Assembly (NCBI RefSeq): GCF_965219595.1
Contig: NZ_OZ244781.1
Coordinates: forward strand, 1,612,001 to 1,676,000
Source: Poriferisodalis sp022821985
GTDB taxonomy: Bacteria > Actinomycetota > Acidimicrobiia > Acidimicrobiales > Poriferisodalaceae
DNA: 64,000 nucleotides
Direction: 5' to 3'
The notes beneath the pieces are model-generated. The model was not told where the DNA came from and searched no databases. It saw only the letters and a list, made by a program, of their open reading frames with translations. Both the position numbers and the translations under genes were made by a program. Positions 1 to 8,700 of this stretch are shown here, piece after piece. Numbering within the stretch: position 1 is the stretch's first letter; the number at the start of each line of letters is the position of its first letter.

Positions 1-232
1 CCGGATCTGATGCGAAGAGTGCGTCGCAGAGATCCGGGTAGGCGGCGGCGAAGTCGGCGAAGGCCTGGTCAACTGCTGATTCGTCCAGTTCCTCTAAGTC
101 TCCAACACCCTCGTCGAGCGCAGTTGCCACGATGTCGCGGAGGATCTCGTCAGATGGACGCTGCGCTGCCCGAGCGCGCTTGTTCAACGTTCGCGCTTGG
201 GCATCTGAGAGCGGCACCGTGACGTGCGGCAT
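1..232 (-). CDS. RHH-like small protein, C-terminus beyond left edge
   Basis: The reading frame opens at ATG 232 and runs leftward off the window without a stop, giving at least 77 residues. It begins MPHVTVPLSDAQARTLNKRA and continues with a helix-turn-helix-like stretch (RPSDEILRDIVATALDE). A beta strand followed by two amphipathic helices is the layout of ribbon-helix-helix DNA-binding antitoxins. The remainder is acidic. The start has no clear Shine-Dalgarno sequence. It lies just downstream, on the same strand, of an antitoxin/PIN-remnant pair, so it may be part of a toxin-antitoxin cluster. This is inference from fold-like pattern only; the true length and any partner lie outside the window. 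Confidence 0.55.
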   Translation of the reverse strand, partial: MPHVTVPLSDAQARTLNKRARAAQRPSDEILRDIVATALDEGVGDLEELDESAVDQAFADFAAAYPDLCDALFASDP

Positions 233-254
233 AGATTGAGCGTATCCCTGCCCG

Positions 255-377
255 TCAGCGCAGGTGGCCGCGGCGGCTGCCGCTGAGCGGCTGGGTAACG
301 GCGTCGCTAGGGGCCATGGCGAGCGCGTTCCGGTCGCCACGCCCTACTGCGATAAGCACGCCAGCACCGAGAATCAC
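255..377 (-). pseudogene. Truncated VapC-like PIN toxin remnant
   Basis: A GTG start at 377 overlaps the TGA stop of the upstream antitoxin-like gene by four bases (GTGA), the usual vapBC coupling. The 40-residue product starts VILGAGVLIAVGRGDRNALA, which resembles the first strand of PIN-domain ribonucleases (ILDTGVLIALDRGDR-type). The first catalytic aspartate is glycine here, and the frame stops after 40 codons where a PIN toxin needs about 130. The other acidic residues and the fold are therefore missing. I read it as a dead toxin left behind a surviving antitoxin. The similarity is seen directly; family membership is inferred from one motif. Confidence 0.5.
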
Positions 378-598
378 AGGCCGTGTCGCTCGCCCGTCGC
401 CGACAGATCTTCGTCGCTCAGCGGGCCCTCTGCCGCTTCCCATTCGTCGAAGAAGGCGCGGACGGCTTCCTTGCGGTCGTGATCGGCTGCGAGTCGCCGT
501 AACGCCTCGCCCACGGTCGCCGCCCGACCGCCGAACTCGGGCGCGATTCGCTCAAGCAGCCGCCGGGTCTCCTTGTCAAGCCGCACCCTTGCCCCCAT
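374..598 (-). CDS. VapB-like RHH antitoxin
   Basis: This 74-residue protein starts at ATG 598, with an in-frame GTG one codon earlier. It begins MGARVRLDKETRRLLERIAP and continues through a basic helical region to an acidic C-terminus (FFDEWEAAEGPLSDEDLSA). A short basic DNA-binding N-terminus followed by an acidic toxin-binding tail is typical of VapB/RHH antitoxins. The stop codon overlaps the GTG of a truncated PIN-like frame, so it was probably the antitoxin of a vapBC module. With the toxin broken it may be an orphan repressor or simply decaying. The subfamily cannot be fixed by eye. Confidence 0.6.
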   Translation of the reverse strand: MGARVRLDKETRRLLERIAPEFGGRAATVGEALRRLAADHDRKEAVRAFFDEWEAAEGPLSDEDLSATGERHGL

Positions 599-708
599 CA
601 CGCTGCCGACTGTATTGGGCGCCTGCCTGGCAGTTGCCTGAATTTCGCGGCCTGAACGCTGGGTGCATTCACCGGCACGGCCGTTGGGCCGCCTGTTACA
701 TGATTCAG

Positions 709-719
709 TACATTTTGTA
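709..719. promoter_or_regulatory. Short inverted repeat ahead of the XRE regulator
   Basis: The sequence TACA-TTT-TGTA is a perfect short inverted repeat 45 bases before the GTG of the XRE/ImmA-like gene, inside an AT-rich pocket in a GC-rich region. XRE regulators commonly autoregulate from such sites and AT-rich promoter DNA is expected here. The repeat is only four base pairs per arm, so chance occurrence is quite possible. Confidence 0.2.
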
Positions 720-763
720 GGGATGCGTAACTGTCACGTCTTGATCACTCACCGGGGATCGTT

Positions 764-1903
764 GTGAGCGAACTCGGTGAAGTGCTCGCGCGGGCTCGTG
801 CACATGGCCGCTACTCGCAGAAGGATGTCGGCGCAGCGCTGGGTGTCAGCAGGGTGATGGTGTCGTACTGGGAATCCGGCGAGCGCACACCGAACGACCG
901 GCAATTGAGTGCCCTCGCCCGGCTGTACAGCGTCGAGCCGGCGGCGCTCATCGCTGGCAGCTACGTGGAGCCAGTGGATGACCATCTCGCCAACACGCTC
1001 CTCCAGCATTGGCAGGGTGCCGAGGGCGACGTCGTGCTGAGAGTCCGTGAGTTCGTCCGCTTCCTTGACCGCTTCGCCGAGCTGGCGCAGATTCTCGACC
1101 AGCCCGTCCGAAGCCTCCGCCAGAGCCCATTCGCGGGTCGGCAGAGAAACTCGCAGAGCGACGACATCCGCCGCAAGGCAGCGGAGGTGCGTGCCCATCT
1201 CGGGCTCGGCCTGGCGCCGGTCGCTGACCTTGAACCGGTGTGCGAGATGCTGGGCGTCGTCGCCTACGGCGCGTCTCTTGGGCCAGATCCGCACACATCT
1301 CCGTCGGGTGCGTTTCTGAGGCATCCAGCTGCGGGCTTGTCGATATTGACCAATCTCGACTTGGCACACGATGAGCGACGCTTCGCCGTCGCGCACGGGC
1401 TAGCTCATGCTTTGTTCCACAGTGACGAGACCAACCAAGTGCTCTGCTGGGGCGGCGGCGGGCGTGAGAGCTTCGCCGACGCATTCGCAGGCGAGTTCCT
1501 CATGCCGAGCGATGGCGTCCGTCGCTTTGCTGAGGCCATCGGTCTCCCACGACGAATGGACGACCCACTCGATATCGCCCAGGTTCAGCACTACTACCGC
1601 GTGTCATGGTCGATGGCGCTGGAACGGCTCCGTCAGATGAACGCAATCACGCGAGGCGCCCACGACGAACTCCTGGCGGGGGAGCACCCGGCGGCCGCCG
1701 TCGCGCACCCGGCCGCGCTCGAGGCCGACGAGTTGGTGACCGAGCCGTTGCGACGGTTCCCGAGACCGTTCCTGCGGATGCTGCGCCATGCAGTGCGGAC
1801 AGGAGCCATATCGCCGCCGACCGCCGGATCGTTCGCTGGTGTGGCGATTCCCGACATTGTCCAAGTCCTCGGCCAGCATGTGAGCAACGATGAGCACTGG
1901 TGA
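764..1903 (+). CDS. XRE regulator with degenerate ImmA/IrrE-like peptidase domain
   Basis: The 379-residue protein starts at GTG 764, a few bases after a GGGGA Shine-Dalgarno-like stretch. Residues about 5-66 are a Cro/C1-type helix-turn-helix (YSQKDVGAALGVSRVMVSYW, then ESGERTPNDRQL). Residues about 140-290 match ImmA/IrrE zinc peptidases that cleave or derepress repressors in mobile-element and DNA-damage responses. The expected HExxH is HGLAH at about residues 212-216, so the catalytic glutamate is glycine. The metal-ligand region ESFADAFAGEFLMP is kept. It may bind zinc without cleaving, acting as a sensor-repressor. It faces the restriction operon and is followed by a 56-codon frame; a role in island control is inferred from position. 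Confidence 0.8.
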   Translation: MSELGEVLARARAHGRYSQKDVGAALGVSRVMVSYWESGERTPNDRQLSALARLYSVEPAALIAGSYVEPVDDHLANTLLQHWQGAEGDVVLRVREFVRFLDRFAELAQILDQPVRSLRQSPFAGRQRNSQSDDIRRKAAEVRAHLGLGLAPVADLEPVCEMLGVVAYGASLGPDPHTSPSGAFLRHPAAGLSILTNLDLAHDERRFAVAHGLAHALFHSDETNQVLCWGGGGRESFADAFAGEFLMPSDGVRRFAEAIGLPRRMDDPLDIAQVQHYYRVSWSMALERLRQMNAITRGAHDELLAGEHPAAAVAHPAALEADELVTEPLRRFPRPFLRMLRHAVRTGAISPPTAGSFAGVAIPDIVQVLGQHVSNDEHW

Positions 1904-1918
1904 ACGGAGGAGATGGTG

Positions 1919-2089
1919 ATGATCAGATCCAAGTTCCGTGATGCGTGGGCCGCTTCCCGCCGTCGCAGGCAGTCACGCCCGGTCTACAGGCCGGCATTCA
2001 GCGACATACGCGGCCTGCCAGGGCCGAACGCCAAAGCGCCGCCTCCGCCCCCACGCGCCAACCAGACGAGTAGACCGCACGCAGAGTGA
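1919..2089 (+). CDS. Small basic proline-rich protein of unknown function
   Basis: This 56-residue frame begins MIRSKFRDAWAASRRRRQ and ends in a proline-rich tail (AKAPPPPPRANQTSRPHAE). A strong GGAGG at 1906-1910 lies eight bases before ATG 1919, which decides this start over the ATG at 1913 (two-base spacing). It starts 15 bases after the stop of the XRE/ImmA-like gene and is followed by a good intrinsic terminator, so the pair looks like a complete two-gene transcript. It has no recognised domain and could be a DNA- or RNA-binding peptide, but no function can be assigned. Translation is supported only by the ribosome binding site and position. Confidence 0.5.
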   Translation: MIRSKFRDAWAASRRRRQSRPVYRPAFSDIRGLPGPNAKAPPPPPRANQTSRPHAE

Positions 2090-2157
2090 CCGCCGCAGTG
2101 GCCTGGTTGGGCGTAACCTGCGGCCAAGTTCCCCCAGTCGCTTCGGTGGCTGGGTGC

Positions 2158-2187
2158 AGGGCCCGCTTCGGCGGGTCCTTGCGTTTT
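2158..2187 (+). terminator. Rho-independent terminator
   Basis: GGGCCCGC-TTCG-GCGGGTCC forms an eight-pair GC-rich stem (one G-U pair) closed by a stable TTCG tetraloop. It is followed by TTGCGTTTT. It sits about 70 bases after the small frame ending at 2089 and would end the XRE/ImmA-like transcript. From its end to 2387 I see no gene. Confidence 0.75.
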
Positions 2188-2387
2188 CATGATGCGGGTG
2201 GCTTGCGGGCAATCCTCGGTGGCGCTCGGTGCGGGGGGCGGCTGACGACGCATTGGCCGGATGTCACTACAAGGGCTGCTTGCGAGCGCTTACTCCTCCG
2301 TGACGCGAATTGTCCGCAGCGCAGGTGATGCAGCGAATCGACGTCAGGCCGACAACGGATGCATGCCGTGTTGGGAACGCATCGTGC

Positions 2388-2747
2388 TCATTCCGAAGTC
2401 ATGTGAAATGGCCACCGAGTCCCGGAATCTGGGCGTAGCTCGATCCTGCCGATCCCGTCGGTCACGACTTCGGCACTTGCGAGATGCATCCCCTCATGCC
2501 AGTGCTCCTGTCGCTGGAACAGGTCCGAGAGCATCAGCCGAATATCGTCGCCCTCGACCTCGGCACCGCACGTGAGGCAGGCGATGAGCCTGTAGTCGTC
2601 GACCTCGACAGGCTTCCCGTGCCCTTTGGCACACTCAATGGTGCCGACGACCAGTTCCTGCTTGTCCACGTCGGATCCGGCGGGAACGGCTCCCATGAGC
2701 AGCCTCAGCAGTTGTTCCAGCAGATTGGGTGGGTTCGAGGTGCGCAT
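2388..2747 (-). CDS. Hypothetical protein with possible zinc-ribbon motif
   Basis: This 119-residue protein starts at ATG 2747, preceded by GGTGGAG two bases upstream. It contains ECAKGHGKP about twenty residues before IACLTCGAEVE, a C-H...CxxC spacing like a small zinc ribbon. The rest is charged, with no signal peptide or membrane segment. It is divergent from hsdM, and about 200 bases between the two starts could hold both promoters. It may be a regulator or accessory protein of the restriction operon, but nothing in the sequence proves this. I do not recognise the family. Confidence 0.5.
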   Translation of the reverse strand: MRTSNPPNLLEQLLRLLMGAVPAGSDVDKQELVVGTIECAKGHGKPVEVDDYRLIACLTCGAEVEGDDIRLMLSDLFQRQEHWHEGMHLASAEVVTDGIGRIELRPDSGTRWPFHMTSE

Positions 2748-2953
2748 GTCTCCACCATAAGGCTGCCCAAGCGACGTCGAGCGGAAGTGATCGGCCGATC
2801 GAAGCCGTTCCCTTGACCGGCTCGTCGTGACCGAGTGTGACCACCTGCATGACGCCCTGTTCGAGATCGGGAACCCGAAGACGCCGGGCGGTGACTTCGT
2901 CGCGACACTGGCTCGCGGCGGCAAGAATGTGGCGGTTCGTCGGAGGGATGGGT

Positions 2954-4495
2954 GTGGCGACAGATCTTGGTGAACTGCAGAGCAAGCTCTGGGAGACGGC
3001 CGACCAGCTGCGAGCCAACTCGGAGCTGAAGTCATCCGAGTACGCATCGCCCGTGCTGGGGCTCATCTTCCTGAGGTACGCCGATCAGCGATTCGCCACA
3101 GCCTCCGAACAGGTAGGCAAGGGCAGCGCCCGTCGGAAGATCGGCCCCGACGACTACAAGGCCATCGGAGCGCTGTACCTCCCGGAGGAGTCCCGCTTCG
3201 AGCGGTTGCTGAACCTGCCGGAAGGCGCTGATCTCGGCAAGGCGATCAACAAGGCCATGGAGGCGGTCGAAGAGGACAATCAGGACCTCCGCGGTGTGCT
3301 GCCGAAGGACTACTCCCGCATCCCCGACGACATCCTCGGCGAGCTGCTGCGGTTGCTGCAGACGCTGCCCGACGCCATCGAGGGCGACGGGTTCGGGCTG
3401 ATCTACGAGTACTTCCTGGGCAAGTTCGCCCTCGCCGAGGGGCGCGGCGGCGGCGAGTTCTTCACGCCGACCTCGATCGTGCGCCTCATCGTCGAGATCC
3501 TCGAGCCGTTCCACGGGAGGATCTACGACCCCGCTTGCGGCTCGGGCGGCATGTTCGTGCAGTCGGCGCACTTCGTGGAGCGCCACCGCGACGATCCGAG
3601 CCGGGAGCTCTCGATCTATGGGCAGGAGCGAGTCGCCGATACGGTCCGGCTGGCCAAGATGAACCTTGCCGTCCATGGGCTCGGCGGCGATATCCGCCAG
3701 GGCAACACCTATTACGAGGACCTACACGACTCGCTCGGCCAGTTCGACTTCGTCATGGCGAACCCGCCGTTCAACGTCGACAAGGTCGATAAGACCAAGC
3801 TCGAAGACGACGACCGGTTCCCGTTCGGCCTGCCCACGGCCGACAACGCCAACTACCTGTGGATCCAAACCTTCTACTCGGCCCTCAACGGCACTGGCCG
3901 AGCTGGCTTCGTTATGGCCAACTCTGCGTCGGATGCCCGAGGAAGCGAGCTTGAGATTCGCCGCAAACTGGTCGAAGACCGCTGCGTTGACGTGATCATC
4001 GCCGTCGGGACCAACATGTTCTATACCGTGACGTTGCCGGTGACGCTCTGGTTCCTCGATCGCGGGAAGCGGGGCACCGAACGCGAGGGCAACGTCCTTT
4101 TCGTTGACGCTCGCGAGATCTACAACCAGGTTGACCGAGCGCACCGAGACTGGACTCCGAGACAGATCGACCAATTGGCTAACGTCGTGCGCCTCTGGCG
4201 TGGTGAACCTCCGCAGCTTGCTGACGGAAGTGCAGAGCTTCTCGACGAGCTTCTATGCGGTAGAGAGTATTCTGATGTAGTTGGATTCTGCGCAGACGCC
4301 TCAATTGAAGAAATCGAAGCTCAAGGATGGAGTCTCAACCCCGGTAGGTATGTGGGCGCGGAGACGCGGGCGGTCGACGATCTCGAGTTTGCAGCACGGC
4401 TTGAAGCACTTCTCGAAGAGTTTGAATCGTTGTCGGCTACAGCTGATGTGTTATCTCGCTCAGTTCGCGAGCAAATGCTGCAGGCACTCTCGTGA
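2954..4495 (+). CDS. hsdM: Type I restriction-modification DNA methyltransferase subunit HsdM
   Basis: HsdM is the adenine-N6 methyltransferase subunit of the HsdR2M2S complex. I chose GTG 2954 because GGAGG (2942-2946) lies seven bases upstream and the product then begins MATDLGELQSKLWETADQLR, like other HsdM proteins. Upstream in-frame codons lack this support. The 513-residue length is normal. The N-terminal helical domain precedes the S-adenosylmethionine motif YDPACGSGGMF (about residue 192) and the catalytic NPPF motif in FVMANPPFNV (about residue 270). Its last four bases overlap the hsdS start (GTGA), implying translational coupling. The 3' end becomes more AT-rich toward hsdS. Confidence 0.95.
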   Translation: MATDLGELQSKLWETADQLRANSELKSSEYASPVLGLIFLRYADQRFATASEQVGKGSARRKIGPDDYKAIGALYLPEESRFERLLNLPEGADLGKAINKAMEAVEEDNQDLRGVLPKDYSRIPDDILGELLRLLQTLPDAIEGDGFGLIYEYFLGKFALAEGRGGGEFFTPTSIVRLIVEILEPFHGRIYDPACGSGGMFVQSAHFVERHRDDPSRELSIYGQERVADTVRLAKMNLAVHGLGGDIRQGNTYYEDLHDSLGQFDFVMANPPFNVDKVDKTKLEDDDRFPFGLPTADNANYLWIQTFYSALNGTGRAGFVMANSASDARGSELEIRRKLVEDRCVDVIIAVGTNMFYTVTLPVTLWFLDRGKRGTEREGNVLFVDAREIYNQVDRAHRDWTPRQIDQLANVVRLWRGEPPQLADGSAELLDELLCGREYSDVVGFCADASIEEIEAQGWSLNPGRYVGAETRAVDDLEFAARLEALLEEFESLSATADVLSRSVREQMLQALS

Positions 4496-5709
4496 GCGTT
4501 GCGTCTTGGATGACTGTTCCATTTGAACAGTTAGTTGAGTTTCACGACCGCAGGCGAATTCCACTTAGCAAGCAGGAAAGGCACCAGCGTCCCGGAACGT
4601 TTCCGTACTATGGCGCACAAGGCATTATCGACTCTATAGATGACTACATCTTTGATGGAAGATTCCTCTTGATCGCTGAAGATGGCGAGAATTTGCGGTC
4701 TCGGAAGGAACCTATCGCGTTTATTGCAGACGGAAAGTTCTGGGTAAATAACCACGCACATGTTGTAAGAGCCATTGATAAGAAAGCCGATGCGGATTTT
4801 CTGCGTGCATATCTCGAGTTCCATCCTTTGAAGGGCTTTGTGACGGGCGCCGCACAGCCGAAACTGTCTCAGTCCAATCTCAAGAGCTTGCCAGTCACGG
4901 TTCCCCCATTTGACCTTCAGTTCAAGATTGGAGAAAGAGTCCGCGCCGTAGACGGGTTGATCGAGCAAATTGGGCGACAGATCCACATCTTGGAGAAGAC
5001 GGCACAGCTATTGTATGACCAAAGGTTCACTTGTTTCCTGTTTCCGGGGCATGAGAAGTTCGAACTCGTCGCGTCTGAACTCGGCCCAATACCCAAGGGT
5101 TGGGCGATTTCCTCTCTTGGTGCAGAAATAGAGCTCAAGCGCCAGAACATCAAGCCATATGAGAGCGCGGATGAAGTATTTGATCATTATTCGATTCCTG
5201 CATTCGACGCCCATCGCCGACCGAAGGTTGAAGCTGGCTCAGATATCCGCAGCGGAAAATACTTGCTTTCGGGTCAGTCCATTCTGGTATCAAAGCTGAA
5301 TCCTCGTCTACCGCGTATCTGGCGCGCTGATGTGACGAACGGATCCCGGCGAGCAGTGGCATCCACCGAGTTCTTGGTGTTAAGCGAACCGATGCGTTGG
5401 CCGTTGGCCTTTATCTATGGGTTGGTGTCATCGACTGGGTTCACCAGTGCGCTCGCATCGACTGCCGGGGGCACTTCGACAAGCCATCAACGGGTGAAGC
5501 CAGCGGATGTGATGGCTACGGCGATTGTGGACCCTCCATCGGAGTTGGTGGCGAACTATGCAAGGGCGGTGGAACCGATACTTGCCATGGCCGACGTGCT
5601 TCTCCGACAAGTGGAGGTCTTGCGCGAGTCACGCGATCTTCTGTTGCCACGCTTGGTGTCTGGTGAGTTGGATATCTCAGATTCGGACTTGGAGGCGGTG
5701 GGGGTGTGA
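4492..5709 (+). CDS. hsdS: Type I restriction-modification specificity subunit HsdS
   Basis: HsdS gives sequence specificity to both methylation and cleavage. The 405-residue protein has two target-recognition halves separated by a helical linker. The first starts WMTVPFEQLVEFHDRRRIPL and contains YYGAQGIIDSIDDYIFDG. The second starts LGPIPKGWAISSLGAEIELK. Each half ends in a conserved helix (QIGRQIHILEKTAQLLYDQR and VEVLRESRDLLLPRLVSGEL). It overlaps hsdM and hsdR by four bases each. Its codon use is much more AT-rich than that of hsdR, as expected for a gene whose target-recognition domains are exchanged by recombination. Its target sequence cannot be read from the protein. Confidence 0.93.
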   Translation: MSVASWMTVPFEQLVEFHDRRRIPLSKQERHQRPGTFPYYGAQGIIDSIDDYIFDGRFLLIAEDGENLRSRKEPIAFIADGKFWVNNHAHVVRAIDKKADADFLRAYLEFHPLKGFVTGAAQPKLSQSNLKSLPVTVPPFDLQFKIGERVRAVDGLIEQIGRQIHILEKTAQLLYDQRFTCFLFPGHEKFELVASELGPIPKGWAISSLGAEIELKRQNIKPYESADEVFDHYSIPAFDAHRRPKVEAGSDIRSGKYLLSGQSILVSKLNPRLPRIWRADVTNGSRRAVASTEFLVLSEPMRWPLAFIYGLVSSTGFTSALASTAGGTSTSHQRVKPADVMATAIVDPPSELVANYARAVEPILAMADVLLRQVEVLRESRDLLLPRLVSGELDISDSDLEAVGV

Positions 5710-8700
5710 GCCCCTCCGGTCTGACCGAGGATGAGCTGGTCGAGCAGCCGGCGCTTCGACTACTGGCGCAGCTCGGTTGGGAAATCGTCTCGGGCTTCGA
5801 TGAGACGCTTGGTCCTGCTGGCACCCTCGGCAGGGATTCGCAATCGGAGCCTGTCCTCACTCATCGACTTCGAGATGCTCTACGGGGGCTAAACCCGGGG
5901 CTCGACGACACCGTCCTTGGGGAAGCGATCGACCAGCTCGTTCAGGATCGATCTGCGATGGATCAGGTGCGAGCCAACCGCGGGATCTACGAACTGCTCC
6001 GAGACGGTGCGAAGGTCGAGATCAGCGGCGACGACGGCAACCGGCAGACGACAACCGTCCATTTCGTCGCTTGGGATCGAGTCGATGCCAACGACTGGCT
6101 CGCTGTCTCGCAGTTCTGGATCGCTGGCGACATGTACAGGCGGCGTGCCGACGTCGTGCTGTTCGTCAACGGCATCCCGCTCGTGCTCATCGAGCTCAAG
6201 GTGTCGCACAAGAACGTCCACGATGCCTACGAGGACAATCTGCGAGATTACCGCGACACGGTGCCTCACCTGTTCTGGTTCAACGCCTTCGTCATGCTCT
6301 CGAACGGTGCCGACACGCGGGTCGGATCCACCTACGCCCCATGGGGGCACTTCGCGGAATGGAAACGCATCGACTCCGAGGGCGAACAAGGCATCGTGTC
6401 GCTGGAAACAGCGCTGCGGGGCACCTGCGACCGATATCGGACGCTCGACCTCGTCGAGAACTTCGTCGCCTACACCGAGCGACCCGGTGGCCTGGTAAAG
6501 GCGCTTGCCAAGAACCACCAGTACCTCGGGGTGAACAACTCGCTGGAAGCTCTGCAGCAACTGCAGCAGCGGGAAGGCCGGCTCGGCGTGTTCTGGCACA
6601 CGCAGGGTTCGGGCAAGTCGCTGTCGATGCTGTGGTTCACCCAGAAGGTGCTCCGCAGGGAACCCGGCAACTGGACATTCGTGCTGGTGACCGACCGCAA
6701 AGAGCTCGACGAGCAGCTCTACGAGCAATTTGCCGACTCGGGTGTCATCACCGCCGGTCAGGAAGTCCACGCCGAATCCTCGGCCGACCTGCGGGAGCTG
6801 CTGGGCCAGGACCACCGCTACGTGTTCACGCTGATCCACAAGTTCATTCCGGCCGAGCAGGGCCAGCAGATGCCGGTGCTGTCCGAGCGAGACGACATCG
6901 TGGTCATCACCGACGAGGCGCACCGCACGCAGTACGACACGCTGGCCGCCAACATGCGGCTGGCGCTGCCCAACGCCTCATACCTCGGGTTCACCGGCAC
7001 GCCGCTGATCGTCGGCGAGGAAGAAACACGTCGCGTCTTCGGCGACTACGTCTCGATCTACAACTTCCGGGACTCGATCGCCGATGGCGCCACCGTTCCG
7101 CTCTATTACGAGAACCGCACTCCCGAGCTGCAGCTCACCAACGACGATTTCGACGACGAACTCGAAGACCTGCTCGAAGAGGCCGAGCTGGACGACGCCC
7201 AGGAGCGAGCCGTCGCCCGACGCTTCTCTCAGCAGTACGAGCTGATCACGCGGCCGCAGCGCTTGGAAGAGGTCGCCGCCGACTTGGTCCACCACTTCGT
7301 CAATCGCGGGTTTCGCGGCAAGGCCATGTACGTGGCTATCGACAAGGCCACAGCCGTGCGCATGTTCGACCTAGTCGAAGCCGAGTGGGCCCGCTACCGG
7401 GCTGAGCTCGAGGGGCAGTTGGCCGATACGCCTGAGGTGGAGCGCCCGCACTTGGAGTCGCTGATCGAGTTCATGCGCTCCACCGACATGGCCGTGGTCG
7501 TGTCGCAAGCGCAGAACGAAGTGGCGGACATGGCCGATGCCGGACTCGACATCGCCAAGCACCGCAAGCGGATGGTCGAAGAGGATCTGGATTCGAAGTT
7601 CAAGGACCCCGACGATCCGTTCCGGCTGGTGTTTGTCTGCGCGATGTGGCTGACCGGCTTCGATTCGCCGTCAACGTCGACGGTGTACCTCGACAAGCCG
7701 ATGCGCAATCACGCGCTGATGCAGACCATCGCCCGGGCCAACCGAGTGTTCGGCGACAAGGACAACGGCCTCATCGTCGACTACGTGGGCGTGTTCCGGA
7801 ACCTGGAGCGCGCCCTCGCGATCTATGCGGCGGAGCGGCCAGACACCGACGGTGACGACGCCGGAAGGGAAGTTGACTCGCCGATTCGTCCCAAGGACGA
7901 GCTGATCGCCGAGCTCGAGTCCGCATTCGCCGAGACCATCGATTTCTGCCACGCCCACGACATCGATCTTCACGACTTGGAATCGGCGCAAGGGTTCGAG
8001 TTCATTGCGCTCCAGAAGGCAGCCGTTGAGGCACTGCTGGTCGACGAGGAGACCCGACGCCGATACATCGCCCTAGCGCGACGGGTGCGCAAGACGTTCA
8101 AGTCGCTCTTGCCCGATCCCGAAGCGATGGCCGTGACACATCGGGTGGCAGTGATCCGCTCGATCGCATCGAAGATCGAGTCATCGTCGGAGGCGCCAGA
8201 CATCAGCGAGGTGATGGATTCGGTCTCCGACCTGCTCGACCGGTCGGTGGGCGCCAAGGAATACATCATCCGTTCGGCTGGCGGTGCCGATCCGCTCATC
8301 GATCTGAGCCAGCTGGACTTCGATCAGCTTGCGTTCCAGTTCGCAGCCAACAAGCGCACCGTCGCGAAAGCCATCGAGAAGGATCTTGAGCAACGCCTCG
8401 ACGACGCGGTGCGGAAGAACCCGATGCGCCTCGATCTCGCCGAGCGATTCCGGCAGCTGATCGACGACTACAACGCTGGCACCCACAACCTCGAGGAGTT
8501 CCTGCGTCGCCTCAAAGCCATCAACGACGAACTCACCGACGAAGAGCAACGGGCCGTCCGCGAGGACCTGAGCGAGGCCGAGCTAGCGATCTTCGACCTG
8601 CTCACCAAGCCCGACCCGGAGTTGACCGAGTCGGAGGCTCGCAAGGTCAAGGGTGTTGCGAAGAAGCTGCTGAAGCACGTCGAGGACAAGCTCGTCCTCG

